From Mycobacterium gastri (GTDB lineage: Bacteria > Actinomycetota > Actinomycetes > Mycobacteriales > Mycobacteriaceae), in contig NZ_LQOX01000150.1 of NCBI RefSeq assembly GCF_002102175.1, forward strand, positions 19,415-83,414: 64,000 nt of DNA, given 5' to 3'. The position numbers and the translations under genes are program-made. Below are positions 8,502 through 16,189 of this stretch, piece by piece. Under the pieces are notes generated by a model that ran no database searches, was not told where the DNA came from, and worked only from the letters and a program-made list of their open reading frames with translations. The number at the start of each line of letters is the position of its first letter. Positions within the stretch are counted from its first letter, which is position 1.

Positions 8502-8888
8502 GTGGGCAGCAACGGTCCGTTCGGATTCGACCCCGACGACTTCGATCGGGTGATCAGGGAAGGCAGCGAGGGTCTGCGCGACGCGTTCGAGCGGATCAAC
8601 AGGTTCCTGACTGGCCCGGGCGACCGGTCGGGGTGGTCGATGATCTTCGAGGATCTGGGGCGGCGCAGGCGTCCGGCGCCGGAAACCGCCGGCGAGGCCG
8701 GCGACGGGGTGTGGGCCATTTACACGGTGGACGCGGACGGCGGTGCCCGCGTCGAACAGGTGTATGCGACCGAACTGGATGCGCTGCGGGCCAACAAGGA
8801 AAACACCGACCCCAAGCGCAAGGTGCGTTTCTTGCCCTACGGCATCGCGGTCAGCGTCCTCGACGATCCCGCGGACGACCCGACGTAA
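8502..8888 (+). CDS. Conserved hypothetical protein, 128 aa (Rv0313-like)
   Basis: A small acidic soluble protein, 128 residues, starting at the GTG after a strong Shine-Dalgarno sequence. It opens with a helical, Phe/Asp/Arg-rich segment (FGFDPDDFDRVIREGSEGLRDAFERINRFL), followed by a beta-rich half with GVWAIYTVDADGGARVEQVYATELDALRANK. This last part resembles the short DRBM/SPOR-like strand-helix modules of unknown role. No catalytic residues are obvious. It follows the DUF7159 gene by 67 bp and ends 4 bp before the converging gene. Confidence 0.75.
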   Translation: MGSNGPFGFDPDDFDRVIREGSEGLRDAFERINRFLTGPGDRSGWSMIFEDLGRRRRPAPETAGEAGDGVWAIYTVDADGGARVEQVYATELDALRANKENTDPKRKVRFLPYGIAVSVLDDPADDPT

Positions 8889-8892
8889 CTCC

Positions 8893-9642
8893 TCAGTCCT
8901 GCTGGACGACGTTCCCGCTGCCGGACTTGCTGACCTTCGGCGAGCCCGAGTGATACGTGACCTTGTTGTCGATGCCGGAGGCTTCGATGGTGTCGACGGC
9001 GTCGACGGTGACGGTGTTCTCGATGCCCGAGACGGTCAGTCTTGCGCAATGGCCGGTGATGACGACCGTGTTGGACATCCCGCTGATTTCGACGACGCTG
9101 TTGTTGCAGGCGAGTGTCTTGTTCTCGTTGAGGCCGGAGACGCTGAGGTTGCCGCCCGGCGGCGGCGCGGGTGACGTCGACGGACCGGCCGTCGGGGTCC
9201 GGGTCTTGCCGCCCGAGGGCGGCGGGACGGTCCCGGGTGGGCTGCTGATCGTCGGGAAGGTGGGGGTCAGGGTGGACAACGTGCGCGAAATGTGGCTTCC
9301 CGCATAGGCGACGATGCCACCGACCACGACCAGGATCCCGAGGACGAAGACCGCGGCCAAAATCCAGAACAGGCGGTTGCCCGACGACGATCGCCGTGTG
9401 GCCCCCGGAAACGGCGCCTGATAGCCATAGGAGTCATACGACCCGTACGTCGACCCGTACGGAGGCGGCATCGGCGGTGGCGGCGGCACCGGGCCCGGCG
9501 GTACCGGGCCCGGCGGTGGGTAGGCCTGGTATGCGGAGCCGCCGGGCGGCTGCGAACTCCCCATTTCAGATGCGCGCGCCGCGTCGGCCAGCGGTTGCTC
9601 GAGCTGGCGGATCCGGGCTTCTGGGTCGTCCTCTGGATTCAT
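8893..9642 (-). CDS. DUF3060 membrane-anchored protein (Rv0314c-like)
   Basis: A 249-residue protein. Residues 1-85 are a cytoplasmic Pro/Tyr/Gly-rich stretch (PPPGPVPPGPV, YGSTYGSYDSYGY). One transmembrane helix lies at about 90-115 (LFWILAAVFVLGILVVVGGIV). A Pro/Thr linker leads to a C-terminal DUF3060 domain made of short beta repeats (LACNNSVVEISGMSNTVVITG, GIENTVTVDAVDTIEASGID). DUF3060 proteins are exported beta-helix-like proteins common in actinobacteria, of unknown function. The C-terminus ends in VVQQD. It converges on the Rv0313-like gene with a 4-bp gap. Confidence 0.8.
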   Translation of the reverse strand: MNPEDDPEARIRQLEQPLADAARASEMGSSQPPGGSAYQAYPPPGPVPPGPVPPPPPMPPPYGSTYGSYDSYGYQAPFPGATRRSSSGNRLFWILAAVFVLGILVVVGGIVAYAGSHISRTLSTLTPTFPTISSPPGTVPPPSGGKTRTPTAGPSTSPAPPPGGNLSVSGLNENKTLACNNSVVEISGMSNTVVITGHCARLTVSGIENTVTVDAVDTIEASGIDNKVTYHSGSPKVSKSGSGNVVQQD

Positions 9643-9698
9643 GCACAGATGCTCCCATATCGGGATCTTGCCGAATAGGCCCGAATAAGCTCGACACC

Positions 9699-10718
9699 GT
9701 GCCGGACCTGCCCAACCGCCAGATCGTGTTGCGCCGCCGCCCCACCGGGCTGGTCCAGCCCGACGACACCGAGCTGATCAGCACCCAAGCGCCCGCACCC
9801 GCGCCGGGCGAGGCGCTGCTGCGCACCACCTATGTGGGGATCGACGCGGCCGCCCGAACCTGGCTGGACGACCAGCCGGGCTATCTTCCGCCGGTGCGGC
9901 TGGGCGAGGTCATCCGGGCGGCCGGAATCGGTGAGGTCGTCGAAACACGTTGCGACGCTTACGCTGTCGGTGACGTCGTGACTACGCTGACCGGCTTTCA
10001 GGAGTATGTGATCATTCGCGACGACGTGTTCAGCACACCCATCCCGGGGGAGAGTGACCAGCTGGCGATCATGTCGGTGTACGGCCCGACCGGGGCCACC
10101 GCCTACTTCGGGATGACGGACATCGGCCGGCCCAAGCCGGGCGAGACGGTGGTGGTGTCGGCGGCGGCGGGCGCCACCGGATCGGTGGCCGGGCAGATCG
10201 CCAAGATCGCCGGAGCCCGGGTGGTGGGCATCGCCGGCGGGCCGCAGAAGTGCCGGGCGGTGGTCGAAGACTTCGGATTCGACGCGTGCATCGACTACCA
10301 GAGCGAGGATCTGGCCGCCGCCCTCAAAGCGCACTGCCCGCAGCGCGTCGACGTCTACTTCGACAACGTCGGCGGCCCCATCCTCGACGCGGTGCTGGGC
10401 CGGCTCGCCCACAAGGCTCGGGTGGTGTTGTGCGGTGTCATCTCCAGTTACCTGACCGGCGAGCACCCGGGTCCGGCCAACTACGTCAACCTGATGTCCA
10501 AAAGCGCGCTCATGCAGGGGTTCAACACGCTCGAGCAGTGGGGCCGCTTCGACGAGGCGTTCGCCCACCTGCGCCAGTGGGAGGCCGAGGGGCGGCTCAA
10601 GCACCGGCAGACCATTTTCGACGGCATCGAGTCGTGCGTCGAGGCCCTCAACGGGCTGTTCACCGGGGCCAACATCGGCAAGACGCTGGTGCGGCTCAGC
10701 GAACCGGCCCTGGCCTGA
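9699..10718 (+). CDS. NADP-dependent MDR-family oxidoreductase (LTB4DH/CurA-like)
   Basis: A 339-residue zinc-independent medium-chain reductase. Evidence includes LPNRQIVLRRRPTGLVQPDD at the N-terminus, YVGIDAAARTWLDD, the VVVSAAAGATGSVAGQIAKIAGARVVGIAGG nucleotide fold (seen at about 150-180) and VDVYFDNVGGPILDAVL. These are the hallmarks of leukotriene B4 12-hydroxydehydrogenase / prostaglandin reductase / CurA double-bond reductases, which reduce alpha,beta-unsaturated carbonyls with NADPH. I know no counterpart at this place in M. tuberculosis, so it is probably a local insertion. Start GTG 9699 precedes the first conserved residues. A strong hairpin follows at 10791-10819. Confidence 0.86.
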   Translation: MPDLPNRQIVLRRRPTGLVQPDDTELISTQAPAPAPGEALLRTTYVGIDAAARTWLDDQPGYLPPVRLGEVIRAAGIGEVVETRCDAYAVGDVVTTLTGFQEYVIIRDDVFSTPIPGESDQLAIMSVYGPTGATAYFGMTDIGRPKPGETVVVSAAAGATGSVAGQIAKIAGARVVGIAGGPQKCRAVVEDFGFDACIDYQSEDLAAALKAHCPQRVDVYFDNVGGPILDAVLGRLAHKARVVLCGVISSYLTGEHPGPANYVNLMSKSALMQGFNTLEQWGRFDEAFAHLRQWEAEGRLKHRQTIFDGIESCVEALNGLFTGANIGKTLVRLSEPALA

Positions 10719-10790
10719 GTCTCGGCGCGGTCGGCAACCCACGAAAGATAATGCGGCGCTTGGTATTTCGTTAGCTAGCGATCGCGCCGC

Positions 10791-10819
10791 GTGACCGAGC
10801 GGCGGCCCCGCTCGGTCAC
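10791..10819 (+). terminator. Perfect 12-bp stem-loop
   Basis: GTGACCGAGCGG and CCGCTCGGTCAC pair fully around a 5-nt loop, about 75 bp after the MDR gene and 75 bp before the GH16 gene. A second inverted pair, GCGGCGC / GCGCCGC, lies just upstream. There is no T-tract, as is usual in mycobacteria. It likely separates the two transcripts. Confidence 0.6.
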
Positions 10820-10893
10820 CGCACCGGCCTGGACGCGAAGCGACAAGGGGTCGCCCAAAGTCAGCGCGACCGAAAGTGAGCTGCTATCGTCCC

Positions 10894-11775
10894 ATGCTTA
10901 TGCCCGAGATTGACCGTCGCCGACTGGTGATGATGGCCGGATTCGGCGCGCTGGCGGCCGCGATCCCGGCCCCCACAGCCCTGGCCGCCCCGTCTCCTCC
11001 GGCTGGGCCGGCGAGTCCGACGCCTTTGGCCCCGGCCGCGGGAGCAACCGGTGGATTCCTCTTTCACGACGAGTTCGACGGCCCGGCCGGCTCGGCCCCC
11101 AATCCGTCGAAGTGGGCCGTGTCGAACCACCGGACGCCGATCAGGAACCCCGTCGGGTTCGACCAGCCCCAATTTTGGGGGCAGTACCGCGACAGCCGCC
11201 AGAACGTGTTCCTGGACGGCAACTCCAACCTGGTGTTGCGCGCCACCCGGGACGGCAACGAATACTTCGGCGGACTGGTCCACGGCCTGTGGCGGGGCGG
11301 CATCGGAACCACCTGGGAAGCCCGGATCAAGTTCAACTGCCTGGCGCCGGGTATGTGGCCCGCCTGGTGGCTGTCCAACGACGACCCCGGCCGCAGCGGC
11401 GAGGTCGACCTGATCGAGTGGTACGGCAACGGCACCTGGCCGTCGGGAACCACCGTCCACGCGAACCCGGACGGCACGGCATTCGAGACCTGCCCGATGG
11501 GTGTGGACGGCGGCTGGCACAACTGGCGGGTCACGTGGAATCCGAGCGGCATGTATTTCTGGCTGGACTATGCCGACGGCGTGCAGCCGTACTTCACTGT
11601 TGCGGCATCCGGTATCGAGAATTTGGACGAGCCCATCCGTGAGTGGCCGTTCAACGACCCCGACTACACGATGTTCCCGGTTCTCAATCTTGCCGTCGGT
11701 GGTTCCGGTGGCGGCGATCCGGCGGCCGGCACCTACCCGCAGGAGATGCTCGTCGACTGGGTCCGCGTCTTCTAG
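10894..11775 (+). CDS. Secreted GH16 endo-beta-1,3-glucanase
   Basis: A 293-residue exported glycoside hydrolase family 16 enzyme. The catalytic signature ExDxxE is intact as E170-V-D172-L-I-E175, in GRSGEVDLIEWYGNG, and other sugar-binding aromatic segments are visible (MWPAWWLSND, GGWHNWRVTW). The N-terminus has Arg pairs (DRRRLVMMAG) before a hydrophobic stretch ending in ALAAP, so export may be by the Tat route. A Pro/Ala linker runs to residue ~50. The protein is very close to what I remember of M. tuberculosis Rv0315. Start ATG 10894 was chosen over the upstream Met at 10876 on that basis. The natural substrate of the mycobacterial enzyme is uncertain. Confidence 0.9.
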   Translation: MLMPEIDRRRLVMMAGFGALAAAIPAPTALAAPSPPAGPASPTPLAPAAGATGGFLFHDEFDGPAGSAPNPSKWAVSNHRTPIRNPVGFDQPQFWGQYRDSRQNVFLDGNSNLVLRATRDGNEYFGGLVHGLWRGGIGTTWEARIKFNCLAPGMWPAWWLSNDDPGRSGEVDLIEWYGNGTWPSGTTVHANPDGTAFETCPMGVDGGWHNWRVTWNPSGMYFWLDYADGVQPYFTVAASGIENLDEPIREWPFNDPDYTMFPVLNLAVGGSGGGDPAAGTYPQEMLVDWVRVF

Positions 11776-11834
11776 GGCACCACGCTCCGGGGTCACCCCG
11801 AATAGCCCTCGGCACGGCTTGCCCGGGAGACAGC

Positions 11835-12449
11835 ATGGAATTTCTGGTCACCATGACCACCCGCATTCCGGAGGGCACGTCCGCTGACGAGGTCAACGAG
11901 GTCCGCGCTCGTGAGGCCGCGCACGCCCGCGAGCTCGCGGCCCGGGGAAGCCTGCTTCGGCTGTGGCGCCCGCCGGTTCGGCCCAGCGAATGGCGCACGC
12001 TAGGGCTTTTCGCCGCCGACGACTTCGAACGCCTCGAGCCTTTGCTCGCCTCGATGCCACTGCGGATCTGGCGCACCGACCAGGTCTGCGAGCTCGGCTG
12101 CCATCCCGACGACCCGCCCGGCGCGGGGATAACTCCCCGGCCCGGCAAGGGACCGGAGTTCTTGATCGCGATGACCGTCACGGTGCCGCCGGGCACGGCG
12201 GCGCACGTCGTCGACGACGCCGTGGCCCGCCAGGCCCGTCGCGCGCGTGACCTGGCCGAGGCTGGACACCTGGTGCGGCTCTGGACGCTGCCCGACGGGC
12301 CGGACGGCCCGTGCATGGTGGGTCTGTGGCGGGCCCGTGATCCCGGCGAGCTGATGGCCCTGCTGGAATCGCTGCCGCTGTCGGGATGGATGACCATCGA
12401 GACCACGCCGCTGAGCCCGCATCCCAACGACCCGATCCGGTTACGGTGA
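11835..12449 (+). CDS. Two-domain muconolactone isomerase-like protein (Rv0316-like)
   Basis: A 204-residue protein made of two tandem copies of a ~95-residue muconolactone delta-isomerase (ferredoxin-like alpha/beta) domain. The first begins MEFLVTMTTRIPEGTSADEV and the second, near residue 106, EFLIAMTVTVPPGTAAHVV. Both contain the ARELAARGSLLRLWR / ARDLAEAGHLVRLWT helix-strand pair. True muconolactone isomerases act in catechol degradation as single-domain decamers. No other catechol genes are nearby, so the substrate here is unclear. The start ATG 11835 follows the GH16 gene by 60 bp. Confidence 0.82.
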   Translation: MEFLVTMTTRIPEGTSADEVNEVRAREAAHARELAARGSLLRLWRPPVRPSEWRTLGLFAADDFERLEPLLASMPLRIWRTDQVCELGCHPDDPPGAGITPRPGKGPEFLIAMTVTVPPGTAAHVVDDAVARQARRARDLAEAGHLVRLWTLPDGPDGPCMVGLWRARDPGELMALLESLPLSGWMTIETTPLSPHPNDPIRLR

Positions 12450-12489
12450 CCGGCGTCAGGGTGGGCTGAGTGAACAGGTGGCCCCGGCC

Positions 12490-12684
12490 TCAGATCTGGA
12501 TGCCGCGGGTGGCCAGGGTCGGGACCAGCTCCAGCGCGCACCGAACCGTCTTGGTCGGCCCGTCGAAGAGCGCGAAGACAAGGGTCAAAGGTGGCACTCT
12601 CGATGGTGAGTTCGATGTGGACGCGGTCACCGTCGACCCGCGTCACGACACCAGGAACCAGCGGATCGGCAATCCGGACGTCAA
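12490..12684 (-). pseudogene. Small gene with an apparent frameshift
   Basis: Just downstream of the ferritin-like gene, one frame reads DVRIADPLVPGVVTRVDGDRVHIELTIESATF and then becomes implausible, while the next frame takes over with LTLVFALFDGPTKTVRCALELVPTLATRGIQI and a stop at 12490-12492. Joined, they would form a coherent protein of about 65 residues. The break lies near 12585-12600 in a GTGGCACTC/AAAGG context. Either the gene is broken or the base call is wrong. I do not recognise the family. Confidence 0.5.
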
Positions 12685-12685
12685 G

Positions 12686-13786
12686 TTAGCTCGCGCCCGC
12701 GGCAATCACCTGGTCCACCTCGAGGGCCCGGCTGGCCATCTCGGCGTGGGCCTTTTCCAGCGCCTCGGCCTGATCCTCGTCGGCCTTGATCAGCGCCTCG
12801 ATGTCGAAGCCGGCCATGTCGTGAACACCCATGTCCCTGAAGGCTTTCTGCACCTTGTCGCCCCACAGCCCGATGTCCTTGACGATCGGCACGATGCGGC
12901 TGAACAGGTGCGAGCGGAACTGGATCATCAGCGGCGACCTCTCGACCCACGCGGCGCACTCTTGGACGTCCATGCCGAGGGTCTCGAAGACCTCCTCGCC
13001 GCGGAACCGGTCGCGCATCAGGTAGCAGGCGTCCACCACGAACTCTTCACGCTCGTCCCGTTCGGCCTCGGTCAGTGCGGAGTAGTAGTCCTTCAGCGAG
13101 ATCCGGCCGAATGCGACGTGTCGGGCCTCGTCCTGCATGACGTAGGCCAGCAATTGCTTGGCCAGCGAGTCTGGCGGCGCCATGTCACGCAGCACCCCGA
13201 AGGCGGCCAGTGCCAGCCCTTCGATGAGGACCTGCATGCCGAGGTAGGGCATGTCCCAGCGGGCGTCGCGCAGGGTGTCGTCCAGCAGTGCGGTCAGGTG
13301 CTTGTTGATCGGGTAGACCAGACCGACCTTCTCCTGCAGGAATCGCGAGAACGTCTCGACATGCCGGGCCTCGTCCATGGTCTGGGTGGCTGCATAGAAC
13401 TTCGCGTCCAGATCCGGGACGACCTCGACGATCTTGGCCGCGCACACCATGGCCCCCTGCTCGCCGTGCAGGAACTGCGAGAACTGCCAGGCCTGGAAGT
13501 GCTGGCGCATCTCGGCGCGCCGGGCTTCGTCTGCTGAGTCCCACATCGGGCTGCCGAACAGCGGATGGAACTCGTCGGGCAATCCGACAGGATTGTGCGG
13601 GTCGACATCGTGCGCCCAGTCGATGCGCAACTGGGTATCCCACTGCTTGTCCTTTCCCTTCTGGTACAGGGAAAGGAGCCGGGCACGCCCGTCGTCGTAC
13701 TCCCAGGTGAAGCGCGCGTCACCGATGCTGGGGACCTCCCACGAGTACGGCTCGGGCACGTCGGTGTACCTGTCCCTGGTGGTCAT
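12686..13786 (-). CDS. Ferritin-like di-iron oxidase/oxygenase (R2-like)
   Basis: A 366-residue protein with a complete carboxylate-bridged di-iron ligand set: E109 (HGEQGAM), E139-x-x-H142 (DEARHVETF), E189 (LIEGLAL) and E220-x-x-H223 (DEARHVAFG). This places it in the ferritin-like superfamily near class I ribonucleotide reductase R2, AurF and related N-oxygenases and R2-like ligand-binding oxidases. The ~110-residue N-terminal extension with YSWEVPSIGDARFTWEY is typical of an uncharacterised actinobacterial group. It probably activates oxygen to oxidise an unknown substrate. It sits where M. tuberculosis has glpQ2 in my memory. GGAGGCAGAGAGG lies upstream of the ATG at 13786. Confidence 0.82.
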   Translation of the reverse strand: MTTRDRYTDVPEPYSWEVPSIGDARFTWEYDDGRARLLSLYQKGKDKQWDTQLRIDWAHDVDPHNPVGLPDEFHPLFGSPMWDSADEARRAEMRQHFQAWQFSQFLHGEQGAMVCAAKIVEVVPDLDAKFYAATQTMDEARHVETFSRFLQEKVGLVYPINKHLTALLDDTLRDARWDMPYLGMQVLIEGLALAAFGVLRDMAPPDSLAKQLLAYVMQDEARHVAFGRISLKDYYSALTEAERDEREEFVVDACYLMRDRFRGEEVFETLGMDVQECAAWVERSPLMIQFRSHLFSRIVPIVKDIGLWGDKVQKAFRDMGVHDMAGFDIEALIKADEDQAEALEKAHAEMASRALEVDQVIAAGAS

Positions 13787-14219
13787 GAGCTGCAGCCTCT
13801 CTGCCTCCGGTGTGACCGGTGGTCATATGACGCTTATCACATTGCACCCGCGTTCGGTAGCGCGTCAACCCTGAACGGCCCACGAAACAAAGGCCTCGTT
13901 CGGGGCACGAAGAGTTCTCATCGCATCCCGGTCATGTGAAAGAAGAGGGCGCTGCTCACCGCCGATCGTCTGGCGCGGTCTCGGGCTCACGCCGTGAACT
14001 CCACGCAACAGAATTTTCTGCGTTGAGCACCAGGTCAGGGGCTCACCCACGGCCTGGCGCTCCAAGGTGATGGCACCAGATCCGTTCAGTTGCTAAGCGG
14101 ACGTCCTCAAATTTTGTTCCGCCGCTCGCACACGGCCACAGCGTCAGTTCGGGGTACTGGCGGGCTAGCGGTAGCGGCCGCGAGTCGAACCTCAGTTCAG
14201 CAATACGGTCAGGAAGACG
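13787..14219. other. 433-bp stretch without a recognisable gene
   Basis: It contains the promoter side of the ferritin-like gene (a TGATAAG-type sequence near 13830-13840 on the minus strand) and otherwise only short Arg-rich frames lacking any family signal. It ends at the tRNA fragment and integration junction. Confidence 0.5.
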
Positions 14220-14264
14220 TGGAGCCGATGACGGGAATCGAACCCGCGTATTCAGCTTGGGAAG
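14220..14264 (-). repeat. attachment site copy: 3' part of tRNA-Gly with encoded CCA
   Basis: A 43-bp segment (14222-14264) is identical to 17605-17647. It covers the anticodon to the 3' end of the tRNA-Gly gene on the minus strand. Here the chromosomal flank continues TGG on the plus strand, giving an encoded CCA tail at 14220-14222. This is the displaced original 3' end left by integration of the element. Confidence 0.85.
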
Positions 14265-14480
14265 TATTTTCGACCCGTCTACCGGGTGTTATGGGGTTCT
14301 ACCGGGTTAGGTCTCCAGCGCCGGATTGCGCTCCCGCACAGCGGGATTCAGTCAATGCGAGTCAATGACAATCCACTACCGTCTGGGCGGTTTTGGCGGT
14401 GAGTTTCGGGCGAGATGTGTCAACGTCGTGTCATCGAGGGTGGCAGGAACCATGGCCTGACCTGGGGCACCGCCACCCCT
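14265..14480. other. Left arm of the element: short direct repeats, no gene
   Basis: No gene is seen. It holds TACCGGGT twice (near 14280 and 14300), AGTCAATG twice within 21 bp (near 14350-14367) and, at 14401-14438, a 38-bp sequence 33/38 identical to 17522-17559 that encodes the same integrase-end peptide (VSTSCHR). These may be integrase arm-type sites or the end of a second lost integrase. Confidence 0.5.
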
Positions 14481-14729
14481 TCACCGCACCGCTGCCGGGC
14501 CAGCCAGCACCGCGTACGACGTCGACAGCGGCGGCGCGTAGGTCACCGCGTCGCACGCACAGCGCCACGTGGTGTGCCCGCCGCACGAACACGGCTGGTG
14601 TCCGACGAGCACCCGCCCACGCGCCAGCCGGTGCCCACGCGGGCAGTGCGTCGGCGGGCGGACCATCCAGGTGCCGTCGGTGCAGCGGACCAACTCGCCG
14701 ACCGAAGGCATGGGATTTAGGGCCATCAT
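14481..14729 (-). CDS. Small Cys/His-rich hypothetical protein
   Basis: About 80 residues with a zinc-ribbon look: THCPRGHRL, VLVGHQPCSCGG and WRCACDA give three CxxxH/CxC-type clusters, followed by a small hydrophobic C-terminus (TSYAVLAGPAAVR). I have a recollection of similar proteins repeated in mycobacterial accessory regions, but no function. The start is uncertain among ATGs at 14729, 14726 and 14711 and a longer possibility at 14780, because no good ribosome site is visible. It lies inside the integrated element, downstream of the toxin gene on the same strand. Confidence 0.55.
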   Translation of the reverse strand: MMALNPMPSVGELVRCTDGTWMVRPPTHCPRGHRLARGRVLVGHQPCSCGGHTTWRCACDAVTYAPPLSTSYAVLAGPAAVR

Positions 14730-14800
14730 TCCAGCGGCCAGACAGTCGCGAGAAGCACCACCCAGATGATCGCCAGCCAAAGGACCGATCAGAAGATGCG

Positions 14801-15385
14801 CTAAGTGGTGCGCCGAGGGAGACCCACCGTCGGAGGCGGGATCAGCCGCCGCGCCTCGGCGGCGAAATTCGGCACCTGCGTGCCGAGCGCATCGAGGATC
14901 TGGTGGGCCGTGAACGGTGGATTGCCGTAGTCGGCCACCATTCCCAGGATGGCCGACAGGGTCGCGTCCTCATAGAGGTCGATCTGGTCGAGTAGGAAGT
15001 CATCGGGGTGGCGCACCTCGATGTGGTAGGGATCGACGGCCTTGCGTGGAAAGTGTTTGTCGTTGCTCGTGACGATCACTTCGGCGTGTTCGCGGACGGC
15101 GGCGGCGAGGACATGCCGGTCTTTTTTGTCGTTACGCATCACGCCGATCAGATCCTGATAGCCCGTGACCTCGGCGTCAACGAAGTGGTCCCGCATCGTG
15201 TTTAACCGCTTGTCAGCCAGCTCAGGCGCAACGTTCAAGCGCTTAATCATGGTGCGCCGTGTTTCGGCAAGGATGTCCTCGGACCACAGCGGCCGGTAGA
15301 TGCCCTGGTCTGCCAGGCGCAGCAGAAAGTCGGCAAGCGGCATCGGGGCGAGCACACAAGCGTCCAACAACACTGGGAACGCCAT
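14801..15385 (-). CDS. PIN-domain toxin (VapC-like ribonuclease)
   Basis: A 194-residue PIN-domain protein. The first acidic residue is in LLDACVLAP at residues 6-14. The later acidic cluster is in NDKKDRHVLAAAV, followed by EVIVTSNDKHF. Together these make the metal-binding site of PIN ribonucleases. It is longer than typical VapC (~130 residues), with a C-terminal helical extension from residue 130, as in the PIN_3 group. It lies 14 bp downstream of the HTH protein, the usual antitoxin-then-toxin order. Expected action is RNA cleavage when the antitoxin is lost. Confidence 0.85.
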   Translation of the reverse strand: MAFPVLLDACVLAPMPLADFLLRLADQGIYRPLWSEDILAETRRTMIKRLNVAPELADKRLNTMRDHFVDAEVTGYQDLIGVMRNDKKDRHVLAAAVREHAEVIVTSNDKHFPRKAVDPYHIEVRHPDDFLLDQIDLYEDATLSAILGMVADYGNPPFTAHQILDALGTQVPNFAAEARRLIPPPTVGLPRRTT

Positions 15386-15399
15386 GCTTGCTTAATCCC

Positions 15400-15849
15400 T
15401 CACTGCGCCTTGAGAATTGCCTTGACCTCGTCGACCGCGTCCTTCGATAGCTCGCGAAGCGCGGCCCGCCGACTAGCCCGCGTCCGCTCCTGGTACTTCA
15501 GAAGCGCATCGAGGCGGACCTTGCGGTGCCGCCCAGGCTTCTCGAACGGAATGCGCCCTTGCTCAAGGAGTTTCACCAGCGTTGGCCGGGAAACGTTGAG
15601 CAGGTCGGCCGCCTGCTGCGTCGTCAGCATCTGATTGTGCGGGACGAGCGAGATGCCCTTGCCCTGCGACAGTGCCAGCACCACGTTGTAGAACGCCTCA
15701 CGAACGGGATCGGGCAGCATGATCGGCTGACCGTTGCCGCCGCACACAGAAACCTGCGTCGAGGCGAGCGCTTCCAGTAGAGGCGAGAGGTCTCGGGGTT
15801 CTTGAGGTGGGAGGACGGTTCGTTCTTCGACGGCTAGGGCTGCTGTCAT
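15400..15849 (-). CDS. Excisionase-type HTH antitoxin
   Basis: A 149-residue protein whose middle (about 74-120) is a MerR/excisionase-type winged helix: LTTQQAADLLNVSRPTLVKLLEQG then IPFEKPGRHRKVRLDALLKY. The N-terminus (ALASTQVSVCGGNGQPIMLPDPVREA) and C-terminal Ala/Arg helix could bind the toxin. Together with the PIN gene it forms a two-gene toxin-antitoxin operon. It is preceded by a 9-bp direct repeat that may be its own operator. The same fold is used by phage excisionases, but the pairing with a PIN gene favours an antitoxin. Confidence 0.82.
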   Translation of the reverse strand: MTAALAVEERTVLPPQEPRDLSPLLEALASTQVSVCGGNGQPIMLPDPVREAFYNVVLALSQGKGISLVPHNQMLTTQQAADLLNVSRPTLVKLLEQGRIPFEKPGRHRKVRLDALLKYQERTRASRRAALRELSKDAVDEVKAILKAQ

Positions 15850-15861
15850 AGGACTAGGCTA

Positions 15862-15879
15862 AAACGAAAGAAACGAAAA
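15862..15879 (-). promoter_or_regulatory. Direct-repeat operator candidate for the toxin-antitoxin operon
   Basis: AAACGAAAG followed immediately by AAACGAAAA, two 9-bp units, sits 13-30 bp upstream of the antitoxin ATG. A TAGCCT sequence lies between them and the start on the minus strand as a possible -10 box, so the repeat would cover the -35 region. Binding by the antitoxin is inferred. Confidence 0.45.
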
Positions 15880-15988
15880 GTCGAGGACCAGCGCCACCAC
15901 GCTCCCCGCTACCTGGGTCGCGCCTCTCGGTGAGCTGTGCGGTTCCCGCACTCCGACCGGCAAACTGCCGTTAGCATCGTTCGCCATC

Positions 15989-16189
15989 GTGCAGTTCCGC
16001 AAGACGAAGTCGGTCGGGCCATTCCGATTCACGTTCACACAGCGCGGCTTGTCCGCGAGCGCCGGGGCGGGGCCGGTGCGAATCAGTCGCGGCGCGGACG
16101 GCAAAGTGCGGCGAACTGTTCGGGTGCCGGGCACCGGCCTGTATGACACCAAGGTGGTCGGCCAGAAAACGAGGACGGTGTCGCGAAGT
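15989..16189 (+). pseudogene. Truncated DUF4236 gene
   Basis: Starting at GTG 15989, the first ~60 residues match the DUF4236 pattern: QFRKTKSVGPFRFTFTQRG, then RTVRVPGTGLYDTK, where the G-(I/V)-PGTGL motif is the family hallmark. After about residue 65 the reading frame runs on to 16933, but that part is antisense to the primase gene and has no family character, so the natural 3' end is lost at the junction near 16170-16190. DUF4236 domains are small beta-rich modules found on phages and in bacterial proteins of unknown function. Confidence 0.6.

Noticed and set aside
13865..14065. Short minus-strand protein upstream of the integrated element
   Set aside because: No family signal, no ribosome site, and codon use like random GC-rich frames.
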